From: Dipylidium caninum
Taxonomy: Eukaryota; Platyhelminthes; Cestoda; Cyclophyllidea; Dipylidiidae
NCBI GenBank assembly: GCA_017562135.1
Contig: QEYB01000654.1
Span: 682,001 to 746,000 of the forward strand
Direction of reading: 5' to 3'
Length of the DNA: 64,000 nt
A model generated the notes under the pieces. The model made no database searches. It was not told where the DNA came from and saw only the letters and a list, made by a program, of their open reading frames with translations. Both the position numbers and the translations under genes were made by a program. This document shows, in pieces, positions 46,801 through 58,800 of this stretch. Every line of letters starts with the position of its first letter. Positions within the stretch are counted from its first letter, which is position 1.

Positions 46801-49800
46801 AGCCCATTACGCGGAGGCAAGGCATTTTTGGATGAATGATGGTGTCCGAGGCCGTGGAGGGCGAAGAGGAAATGAGGAGCGAGGGCGGGTAAAGGAGGAC
46901 AGGAAGGAAGAAACGGAGCCCGTTGCATTTGTTGCAATTACAGCCGCACTCCGATCACCATGGCGATGGCAGTATCCGGCTAAGCCGAGGAATGACTCAG
47001 CAGAGGCCGGAAATGGGAAAAAATGAGGAGGGGGAGAGAGAAGATGTCGACAGGCCAGGTGAAATGCCAGATCGGTGTGGTGCTCCGCTCCGCTCCGCTC
47101 CGAGTCCGCCTTGGTGGAGCGCAGGCCGGTGTGGAGGCGGACTGACGGCGATTAGAGAGCTAAAAAACCCACACCAACTGGAGGGCATTTCGGTGTTAAG
47201 AAGGCGGCGAAGACCGAGGAGGCCACTTTTTGCCCCCACTTAGGAGGAAATGCCGAAGAAAAAGGCAAAGCAAGAGAAAAAAAGGACGGGACTTTATGAG
47301 GAGGCGATTGGCAGACGTTTAATTCACTTGAAGTGAGAACCTCTGACGCCTTCGGCACCGAAGTGCGCTGAGAGGACTTCGTTCCGCCTCGCCCGCGACA
47401 AAACACTTAATTGTCCGCTTCATTTGCTAGACTAGCAACTTATCCGTCCACTCGACTGGCCAGCCATTCATCACTCTCGCCGGCTCGCCTCTCTGCCCTC
47501 CGAGGGGGCCACGCAAGGTCCTCCACCCGCGCAGACCATCGCACTCCACCCTCCCATTAATTTGTCCGCCCGTGCAGCCCATCAATCCCCGGTCCTGCTC
47601 CCCGGGGTTGGGCGACGCAACAGGCCAGCGTTTGGTGTCGGACAATGAGGATGCCGCAAAAGGTGATGACTAACCGGCCCGCCCTCTCCTCCTCCTCCTC
47701 CTCCTCCGCCGGCTTCTAAGGCAGCAAATTGTGGTCATTAATCAACAACTACAACAGCCACAACAACAACAACAACAACAACGGGAGCGGAGTAGGCGGA
47801 AAGTGATCCAACAGACGCTGAGATACTACTTTCGGGAGACTTTTCATCCACACAAAGCGTATGCGAGTGGGACTTGGCCGGCTTCAGCAACAGGTCAGGT
47901 CCTGTTGCGGCAAAACGCGCCTCGGCGGGGCCGGTGAAGGTGAGTTCCACATCGCTACACGCAGATTCCCGGCTTGCGTCCACGTGAGTAGAGACGAAAT
48001 GGAATGACAACCGCCGCTTCGTGGGGGTGGGGAGCGCAAAAACATAGCGAGAGGAGGTCCGACTTCAGTCGTAGGGACTTAAAAGTTGAGTCGAAATTGC
48101 AGCTTCCTGCGCATTTTGACCACAAACGAGGCGGCATCAGATTTCAAACAGTCGAAATCGGACCCGCAACAGAAAAAAGAAAGTGCTGACCGAGGAAAAA
48201 CAGAGAAGTCGACTTAGAAAGTTTAACGCCTTTTGATTTGTGGTAGCACACAGAGAAGTTCACCGTCCCACTTCTCCGAGAATTCAAGCAAAATGAACCA
48301 GAAGAAATGTTACGGCGACGCAGCCACACTCGTAGAGTATTTCGACAGCTAATGGGAAGACAAAAATGTTAGACAGAAAGACGCCTTTTGGAATATGCGG
48401 GTTCCGCGTTGAGATGCGTCCGAGCCTAGTAAATCTTCACAGGGAAGGTTCCACACGCAAGTCGAGTGGATCTCATCGCCCGTCGCCTTCGTCCACCCGT
48501 GAACCTGTTCCACCGAAACACCCTCCTGAGGAAAAACTATGAGGTACTAAAGGGAGGAAGTCGTTCTGCTTCGAGCGATGTCTTGAGAAGACTGGAGGGA
48601 GGGGGAAAACACCCTCGGGGGCGCGTCCAAAGTGGTCCGAGGACAGGAGGCGAGTGGGGAGGAGAGGCGTTCGCCTGTCAAAGGGTGTGGCGGTGGAGGC
48701 GATTTGCATGTTTAGCCGGGAAATGGTCCAAGTGTCAGATGACAGGGCCACAAAGCCACTTTTAATGGAAATGTAACGTCAATGAGTCAGCGCGTTCGAC
48801 AACGGAGCCTTGGGGCATTCGCATCATCATCGCCACCATCACCACGACTGGCACCGTTAGTGTGTGCATCGGCCAATTACGGCGAAAAGGCAGCCCTTTT
48901 TACCGCCGTCGGAGAGGCAAACGGAATTAGGAGCGAACGAGAACACCGCCCACTTTCCCCACTTCCACGGGTGAGAAGTGCTTAGGATGCTGTCACGCCC
49001 ATTGGAAGGCGGTGAGGCGGTGCATGCGAAGGTAAAGAAGAAATCCGGACGAAGAGCCCACATACAACTGTTGTAAAGGCACGAGGGCAAGACTAACGCA
49101 AGCGAATCGGTTGAATGACCGAATTTGGCGTAGACGATAACCAGAGCTTGTTTAATTGACATACGTAAAAATTCGGCCACCAAAAGGCGTGAAACCCATT
49201 AGACCACAAAAAAGGAGCATCAAATAAACTGAGACAGACTCAGAAACACCCAATTACTTGGCCAGTCCAATTATACACACACTTCTACTTACAAAAAGAT
49301 TTAAGTAGTGCGGTCACTCACCAAAATGAGGAGCAGTGAGGCGAGAAGGAGGAAGATGGTGAACACTACACAGGCTTGCCGCAAAGTCACCGGAAAACAG
49401 GCGGAATCCTGAAAGGTGGCAAATAAAAAAGGTGGAGGGATGAGTCGCATGACAAGTGTCACTCAGTGCCCAACGCATGCTGGAAGAGCAGACGATGTCA
49501 GCTTTAATTACGGCGGAGAGCAGAGCCTAGGAAAGTCCTAATTTTGGTACGGAGAAAGAGAAGATTTAGACTTCATTCTCCCACGCAACTTTTTTAGCCA
49601 AAAAAGACCAGCGCAAGACGATTTGATGGACTCCGGTGCCGCGGAGGTCCGAGCGTAGTTGCCCGCAAAGCAGGCACTTTAGGGGGAAAAGGAGGCCGTC
49701 TGAGACTCCGGAAGATAATGTTGGCCCCGCCCAAACCCTCTCCTTACTTCCCCGGTGCTTTCATCTTTTTATATTTTTTGCCTGTTATTTCATTGCGTGG

Positions 49801-52800
49801 ATGTCCGCGGTGGACTATCAAGCTCCCGCGCCACCCGCCGCCCAGTTGATTAATTCCGCTCTCGCAAACATCGTTGGAGGAGGCTGCAGCCCGAGTCGAC
49901 TTTATTCTCGGGGGTTCAGGCACTGCCTCTGAAACTGATGATTTGTCACACCACACCCCATGAGAAATGCGCATCCCCTCGGAGAGTTGGTCGTAGCCAC
50001 GCCGAAAACACCGCGCCGCCTTTTGCCTGCGCCCCAACAGCAGAGCGTCCTCTCCTCCCGATTCGCGCTACTGCGTCGCAAGGCAGACGCACTTGGGGAA
50101 ATCAGGTAGAGCGCTTTAGAGGGAGAGGGAGAGAGAGAGATTTTGAGGTAGCGATATTTTTAGGAGTCATTAAACAGACGAGAGATGCTGAAATTCCAGG
50201 GGAGAAGAGGTTTTCTCCTTGACACCGGAGCCATCCTCCCCCGCCCCCGCCAGATAAACCACGGAATTTTTTGTGACTCCCCTCGCCCCCCCCGTCCAGT
50301 TTGAAGTCGAAGCTCCGAGGCTGGACAACCAAGATCAACAGTGGACATGCAAATGACGCCTGATGGAGGCCGACTTTTACCATTTTCGCGTCTGTTCGTG
50401 TGTTCCCACCCATCCACCGAGCGGATATTCCGCCTTACAAGTGCCAAGGGGGACAACGACGGGGACGGAGGAGGCGGGAGAAGACCCCGGGCCCCCTGCC
50501 TCTTATAAACAGCCGCTCCCCGCCCTCCGTCGACAGGAGTACCATTCGGCCTCTCTGCCCACTGCTGACAGACGCCTCGAGACCAAAAAATACATTCTGT
50601 TTCGCATAAGCCTTAGCGACATTCAAGCAAGGAAATCGGAGGAGAAAACGGGGGGGTTTTAGACGAAAAGCTCCATCAATAACGAATATAATTCACGGCG
50701 GATGATTAGAAGGTGAGCCTTTCCTCGTTGCCGGTGCCCCTAACGGCAGAAAGGTCGGAGAGTGTGACTCGAAGGCAAAAAAGACCCTTGGAAAAAAATG
50801 CCGGAATGCCTCTTCCCGATCCGTTCAAAGCTTCCTCTACACTAGACAAGCAAAATCCCTCCACTTTGTGGCTTTTTCCTGCCAAATTCCCCTGCATCAT
50901 CTCTGCTGGAAAAGATTTCCATGAACGCCGTGGCGCTGGCTTCGGGGCGTCTCACCTGTCCCAATGGGGAAGAGCTTTAGGGGTAAATTTACTTGTACGA
51001 GGCGTGAAACTTTCTTTCTCTCCTCCTCTCCGGGACGAAGAGGCTCCCCTCTACTGCAACAACATCGCATCAGGGGAAAAAATCGGGGAAGGAATGCCTC
51101 CGAGCAGATGACATGGAAACCGGGAAGAAATTAGGTCTGGCGGCCTCCCAGTGGGGCAGAGGAAGGAAGATGACGCGAATGAGGCGCCAGAAGAGTGGAA
51201 GCTTTGACCGGAGTCGCAACAATGGCCTCCTCCTATCGCTTGCCCCGCCCCCGCAGCGTCGGAGACACTTTCGAGTGGTTGCCTTCAGCCAAGGCAACAA
51301 TTTCCGCTGTCTTGCGATGTCTTCATCGGACGCTTCGACCAGTCTCGGCTCGTCCTCCTCCTGTGTGGAAAGGCCAAAAACCACACGGGACAGAGATGCC
51401 CCGCAACTTTGTCCTGCGTCAGTCAGCGACACGGCGGAGCGTTGACGATGGAGTCGTGGGCGCAATTACCGCCTTCCAGGCTACGGCTGAGGGGGCAAAT
51501 AGGTTGAGGTCACAGGGCACAGACTGGCGGTCAAGTTGTCCAGACAACGACCGCCTCTTCGGTGGAATCTTAGGCTTTTTGGGACGGGGAGGGAGAGGGG
51601 GCGGGAGCGGGGCGATCGGGGCAGAACGGTAACCGAGGCCACTTACATCAAGTCGGCGGATTGAGAAGGCGATGAGAAGGAGGAGGGTCCACGCGACCAC
51701 GCAGGGATAGACGATCAGGGCGAAGGAGATTCTGAAGTAATTCACAAGATTGTACAAATTACGTTGTGGGTTTTTGGGATGACTGAAGATTTAACATGGA
51801 TTGAGAAAAAGGACCGTTTGTAAGGCGAAACTACTAGGCAGGTGAGGGTCGAAGATTTCCACGACCAACCGCCCATCCAGAGCTGTGGGGATGATCGCGT
51901 TCTAACTCGGGATAGGTCGAGTCGTGTGATAAAAAAGGGGGAAAGATGGGCAGTTGAAAGGGTGTCGTGTGACCGAACACCGCTAGAAGGGAGGTCGACC
52001 TCGAGGACTTCTGGACCAAAACCCCCCGAAGGGGAACCGCGTTCGACCAAGCGGCGTCAGTTAACCGACGAGTGGGAAAGTGACCACGACGGTGTGCCAG
52101 GACCTCGAGAAGCCGAAACTACCGCGCGAAGGCGGGCGAACAGGTGGGGAGGGAATTAAGGCTCAGAAGTGTCGCAGTCACGCGGTAAAAGAATGAAGGT
52201 CGACTTCTACCTCGTCACTAGGAGTCCACCAGCAACCCCGAGGAGCATCAAGGTGAGCATCATCCACGCCAGTGCGCTGCGGAGGGCCTTCAGCCGGCCC
52301 CTGCGGAGAAACAGACGACACCAGAGAACCGCCTCTGCCAGAGGACATAAAGTGTCGATTTGTGGGCCCACAAAGTGTGCGGGACAGGAGTCACATTTCG
52401 TGGGAGTTGGCGGTAACTCTTCGCAGCTGCCGCGCTTGCAACGTGTAAAGGACGAGGGCGGTGGGGGCGGCGAGGTACTCCGTGGTGCAGACGAGCGCGG
52501 TGAGGGCTGCGGAGGGTGGAGAAGTGAAGGCGAAGACGAGGGGAAGTTGTGGCAAAGGGAGGTGAGGAGGGGACGAGGGAGGAGAGGGCAGAAGATGCGA
52601 CTCCAGTGCAGTTACGCAGGGGTTTGTCGTCAAAGTTGACCTGAAAGAGGGCAGCAGAAGACACAATTAACCAACCCATGTGGAGGACCGAATAAATTCC
52701 GCGGTGAGTGTTCCGATTTCGTTGAAATATTTGTCCACAGAATCGTCTCCAATGGAAGTGCTCCTTCCAGGTGATCTCGTAGCCCTAAGTGACGTTCGTC

Positions 52801-55800
52801 GTGGGCATTCTTGTGTCCTTCACCTGCCGACTATAAGCTTCACACAGCCCTCCGAGGCACCTCCCCGCCTGTGAGCTCACTTCTGGGGCCTCAGTGGTCG
52901 CTTTCGGGCGGCCACGCTCTCCGAAGCCGAAGTTCCTCAAGTACCCCGCATGCCAGAGGGGCGGGGCTGACAGTAATGGAGCACGCAGTCAAGAGGAAGG
53001 CCAGAAGGCCTCTCAACCACTTCTCACTCACACTGTTGGAAGGCATCTGTGCTCGCAGCGTCCCCTCAGGCACAAGTCCACTTCATCCTCCTCGCCGGTC
53101 CTCTCCTCCTTCGGCCTCATCTGGCGCAAGAACGACATCGAGGTCGACGTCTGCGTGGAGGTCGAGGACTCGCCGCCCTCGGTGTTTATTTGATGCGCGA
53201 GGCGAGCAAAGGCCTGTGCAAGACCACCCGTCGAAATGGACTCGCCCAGAGTTGGCCAGCGGCTGTAGACGCATTCCTGGCGGGGAAGAAGAGGAAAAAG
53301 GGGCAGGTGAGACTGCTAGGTTATGTCCGAAGCCGCTTTGCCCATCAGTCGATGCGGTTGTGGCGCCACCTTGCAGCCTACTTCAAATGCCTCGAGGAAG
53401 ACCCATTGAAAAGCGACCGGTCGGCCATGAAAACCATAAGAAATATTTGGAAATTGGCTAAAAGATGGGATCTGCCCGTGGGATCGCCCCCCTGCCCATC
53501 CACACACCGACTAGCTCGCCATTCTGGCAATTTCAACAGTTTAGACTTGGAAGAGCGGGATCCATGCGCTCAACTCACCGCGGAGGAGACGGACGTGTCA
53601 CCCGATTTACGAGGTTGCACGTAGAGCGTTTCGCAGTGGACCACATGACGGTTTGCGGAGGGATCCACGACCGTCGGACCCAACTCGCCCTCGTAGCCCT
53701 CTGGCAGTTGGTCGAAGGTCGCTCGCGACACCAACTCGTCTGTCCAAGGCAAAGCATAGAGGATTTCAGCAAAAGGAAGTTCAAAAGAAGGAAAACGCCA
53801 CCAACGAACACCGAAGTATTCGAATATTGAGGAGTTCGGTGCCAGACGGACAAAACAATTCGACATGTTGTGAAGAAAATAAGTAATTTTAGACGGAATA
53901 TTGCCAACGGTGATTGAGAGGCGGTTTGATTTAGCCCACGTCGGCTACCAATGAGTTGGCAGACCTTAGGTGACCTCAGCCACAAGTGGGAGCGGCTGAT
54001 TACACGCCTGACGAGTCGAGACCCCCCCCCGTGGCGAGGGGAAAGAGGGGCAAAGCAATTAACGCGACGAACATGTTCACCCCGTTCAATCTACCACTTC
54101 CCGCCTCCACCTTTCCGTTTTCAGTGGTCTTGAAAGTGGCCAAAACGCGGTTGATTTCAGTCTGAGACGTCGCACAGTCAGCCAATCTCTTTTTCGTCAA
54201 TCGAGTTCGCCACAAACGACGTGTAGGAGGCAGCCTTTCTCGGTGACAACTCCGCGTCGCACGAGTCTGTTGGCGAGAGCAGTCGCGCTTCCACGCGTTG
54301 AAGCGCCGCGTTTTGGTAACCGTCCAAACCGGAGGTGCAGAAAGAAGGGGAAAAGGCATCGCACAAACCCTCACCCCGGCTTGGCAGCGGCGCGTAATTG
54401 GCGACGGAGGTGGAAGACGTCCGCCCCCAGGAGGTCAAAGGTCAGCATGGACTGGCCCAACACCGCGGCATACGCTTCGCCCGTATGAATCGCCACTCGT
54501 GCCTCCAACTGGATGCGGGCGGAGTTGGAGAGAGACCTGGAGGCAGGCAGGAGGGCAGACCGACATTATTCCACTAATCAAAACATTCACTCATCTGTTT
54601 GTTCAAATAACGCCCTACCCTCCCGCCAAGGTGCTTTTTCCCCACAAACTTAGGATGCAATTGGTGAAAAAAACGAAGACCAATGACAACAAGTGCAGTC
54701 TATTTAGTTAAAAAACGGAGAAATAGATCATCCACGATCTCCGTGCCCTAAAAATGGGGGTAAAAGCCAAGCGGCTGGGCAACTCCGACGGACAATCCCA
54801 CGTCCAGTTCAGTTACCTGATCGCAACCAATTACGGGAGAACTCCTTTGAATTTTAGTGAGTACTTGCTACGATTGGCGGGAAAAACGAGGAGAAATGGT
54901 TCTACTCAACTAATGTCGACACCTCCCAGGGATCGTTGACAGCAGAGTGATCATAAAGTCTCATTGACTCGACAACTAGAAGCCAACAGGCTTCGGAAGT
55001 TGCCAACTGAATGCGAAAGTTCGTAAAAATAGGAAAAGTTGAGCGGACGGTGATTTAGTCAGGAAAATGCCTGATTTTATGGCCTCGGAAACTTAAACTT
55101 TGCAATGCTTAACAAATGTGCTTCCGCTGTCATATTTCATACCGTCAACCCAACTGACGTGATTTTATGGGATAGAAAAAGGAAGAAGAAGAAAGTTGTC
55201 ATGAGGAGACAGACAAACACAAGAACAGTTGTCAAGACTTCAGTCTACACAAACTCTAAGAGCTAAGCGGTCATGGCAGTACTATAAATTTGTCATTCCC
55301 CCCCCTCATGACAGCTGCGAAATATCCGCGTGTTACACGCGAGTCAAAATGACAAATGAAAATCGAGTGGGAGAAGCGAGAGGTGAAAGTAAGGAAAAAA
55401 GCACGAAAACGTATTTCTGACTTTCTTCGCCGGAACGATTTCGCCCTGTTGTACAATATCATAGATGAAGATTGGCGCCTAATCTTATGCAAAGGTATTC
55501 CGCCTAGGTGTGCACGCGGACTAATTTCGTTGATTAGGCCAGACTTATCATAGGCGGAGGGGAATTTTACCTTCCAACAGACTGAATTCGCTGAGAGAAA
55601 GGAATACAGTAAAAGATTCAAGCTGTAGAAAAATTTAGTGCGCCACGAATCCAAGAAAAGTTGGCTTATTATTTGCCAATTATTGGGCAAAGGAGAAGGC
55701 CGAGAGACTAAGGAGCCAATAGGAGGGCGAGCACAAATCAGCCAATCAGAGAACAGGTCAGTGACTTACCTCTAAATGATTGGCTAATAATATCGGTGCA

Positions 55801-58800
55801 TTTTTATGAAATTCCCTAAAATATCTTTCAATCCCTAAGGCGGGAGTTTCTTTCCGAAAGGACCTATCAGCTAAGAGTGAATGAGGGGTCGCCACGTAGC
55901 ACAGTGAAACATGGCACTCCTACAGAGAGGAGATTGCGCGATACTTACATTAGCAGGAAAATAATAATAATGAAACATAAAGAACCTCCGTCATCCCCTT
56001 GTGAGATATATTGTCTAGAGTGGACGAGGCGATAATCTAAACACAAACATCAACGACATAGACAGACAACCCGGTCTGGACAAAAATGTGCCATTTACAT
56101 CAGTGTTAGTCAAAAAATTTATCTGCCCTTAATGCGGCTTCCTCCAATTGAGGGAAAGAGGGGGGAGGGAGGGGGAAGGGGGGAGCCAGGGGACATTGAA
56201 TGATTCACTGGAAGGGAGGGAACATGCTATAAAATCGGGAACAGGTTTCACTGTAAAAGTAAAATTACGATCCCCAACCGTGAGGCGGCACACTCCCGGC
56301 AGCCGACCGATTGGCCGACAACCTCCACCGAGTTGATAGCGGAAAGGGTGTGTGGAGGGGAAGATGGGGGAACGCATATTGTGGGAGGAAAGGTCCCAGA
56401 AATTTCCTCTTCCTCCTCCTCCCGTGCAGAAGAAAAAGAAGAAGAAGAACTAATTCGCTGCCCTCGATGCCTGTCCGGTGCAATGTGGGATAAGAGGGGA
56501 TTTATCGTCTGCCAGAGCAGAAAAATTTGGAAGTACCGGCGGTCACAAAGTCGGCAGACGTGGAGTTGAGATGGAAAAAAGGGAATGTGAACGAAGATGA
56601 GGGCGGTAAAGCGTTAGCGACACGGGGTCAGTCGGTGATTTCACGGTGGAGGGGATGTGAGAAGGGGACGGAGGGGAGTCTGGACAAATATGAGGGGAGC
56701 ACTTGAAAAAAGGTCTGCAAATGAAAGCGATAGGCGTCCGAGAAAGCAGCCACTCTGAGAAGGCTGAATGAAAATAAAACCAGGAAAGTTGGCGGTAGGA
56801 CATTTTGCCCCGCACTTGGGCATACGCGAAAGAGACGTGTTGAGAAAAGGAGTTTTCAGTCAGACGTAAAGATAACGGAGACAAGGCATCAAAAAAACCC
56901 GGCGCACCAAAAAGGAGAAGAAGGAAAAATCCTGGCGCTTACGGGCTAGTCGAGGCTGAGACGAAAAAAGCGCATTAAACATGGACACGCACACACACAC
57001 ACACGGAGGCTCGGAAGTCATTTATTTCGGGAGGGAAGGGAGCAGTGGAAGGGTGGAGCTCCGACTTAACGCCGTCGAATGAGTGGGGAGATTCAAGGGA
57101 TTAAGCGCCTCCCGGGCTGAGGGTGGAGGACGAGTGCCGGCGATCGTGCAACGTTTCGACGATGGCAGAAACCATAAGGTCTGATAACGACTGCGAAGTG
57201 GCGTTGCGCACCGTCCAGATTGTACTCCGGCGCGTTCAGAAGGAGGGCGAGGGCGAGGGCGAGGGCGAGGGCGAGGGACTTACCGCAAGAGGCGATTAAT
57301 TGCCAGCGCCAACTGGACACAGGAGTTGGCATGATCGACGCGCACCTCGGGGTAGCCGGCGATGCAGAGGACCTCGCCGGGTCGGACGTGGACGGCGTAG
57401 CAGCCGTAGTTCTAGGGAAGGAACGGAGGTGTGTGTGTGTGTGTCTCGAGTGCGAAGACGCCTCTTTTACACTTTAACTGGGTGGGTTGAGCATCGAGCC
57501 GTAATGTTGAGCGCACTGGCGGCGATTTGGACGGGGATGCGATGAGGAGAGGGGGGAAAAGCAAGTGAGGAAGGCGAGCGGTGAGTGTCTGGAGGGTTGC
57601 TCAGGCAAGCGGGTGAAGAGATGAAGGGGAATGCGGCGGACAAGGGCGCCACCAGCTGCCTCAACCTCCCTTCCACACGCCAACGTCCTCACAGACTGCA
57701 GGGAGCCCGCATCCTCACCGCCGGATGCAGGCGGGTCGTCTAACGCCCCGAAGGAAGCCCTCGTCGCCATCCAATGCCAAGTAAGGCAGAAGGCCCTTGG
57801 CAAATCAATCCAAATTCTTCACGGATGAGGTAGAACGAAGGCCAGACGAGTCCAAGGGTCACAAAGGGGACTCCAATCGACATCCCTTCTCCCCTCCGAC
57901 AAGGTCTGAACGTGCCGCGCGCCTCGACAATCGTCTCGCCGTCAGGGTGTTGGAAGAGGAAGTGGGACCGGTCGTCCCAGGCTCGTCCCGCGCCCTAGAG
58001 GCCCCCCTCCCACACATCAGACGGTGCGATGTCGCAAAATTTAATGCAAAGAAGGCGACAGAGCGAGTGTGGGAACAGGGTTTCACTCACCTCGCAGAGG
58101 GTTTTGATCTGACCGAGGAGGTGATTTGTGAATGCCATGACGTGATGCGATGCCGGCTGCGGGAAGCGCTCCACTTCCTGGACGCCGACATTGGCGACCA
58201 GCGGTGACAGGGCTCCACTCGCAGTGCCGCCGTTTGATGTGTAAAAGCCGACCAATTCGGCGCTGAGGAAGCTAAAGGAGACGAAGGTTTAAGTGTCGCC
58301 GTCTCGAAGGTGGCAGTTGGATGAGGCGATCGGTGGTACCTGACATTGCGTAGGTAGATGACCAGAGGAGACGACCAAAGGCACGGAGGCGAGTAGAAAT
58401 CGCGTTCCAGATCAGACGCCAACGCTGGGGGCACAATGGACCGGGAAATTCGGCTCTAAAGGCAGATGAGGGCGTGGCTGGAGGGCGGAAGAGTGCGCAC
58501 GAGGCGGCTTATTCCCAAGTCATTACTCACGAGATTCTTCTGGGTCGAGCGTAGGGTTGAACTTCGCACAGAGGCATGCAACGAGACACAGAGACACCGC
58601 CAACGTTCAAGGTCATTTTGACAGGACAGGTGCCAGCCAATCAAATTCGCGAGGGTGAAGGCCACCATATTCGAGGCAACCTTTGGGGTAAGAGGAAGGA
58701 GAGACTTTCAAACCCACCCCGGACCACCCGATCCTCTACTTTCCTCGTCAACAAATAGCGGTTGGGCGTGTAGGAAATGGAATGTAGAAATCGGTGAGGC

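Larger units (their letters stand above)
53579..58455 (-). other. C1 catalytic-like domain of the cyclase
   Basis: Exons 3-7 align with the mammalian C1a domain from the helix before it (SRSIVPPALASDLERDF) to its last strands (ELVSRATFDQLPEGYEGELG). The two metal-binding Asp of the family, in ADIVGF and GDCYYC, are both Glu here (AELVGF and GEVLCIAG). The Arg before the IHTG strand is kept (ARVAIHTG). The junction 54375/53739 does not join in frame: exon 6 ends in phase 2, and exon 7 needs phase 1 for the matching frame. A missed micro-exon, a sequencing error or a real lesion would each explain it. Confidence 0.8.

Noticed and set aside
52891..53073. Hydrophobic minus-strand frame (WLRGLLAFLLTACSITVS) as a membrane exon
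   Set aside because: It lies after the GTGAGT donor of exon 8 and in another frame; the exon at 52640 joins in phase without it.
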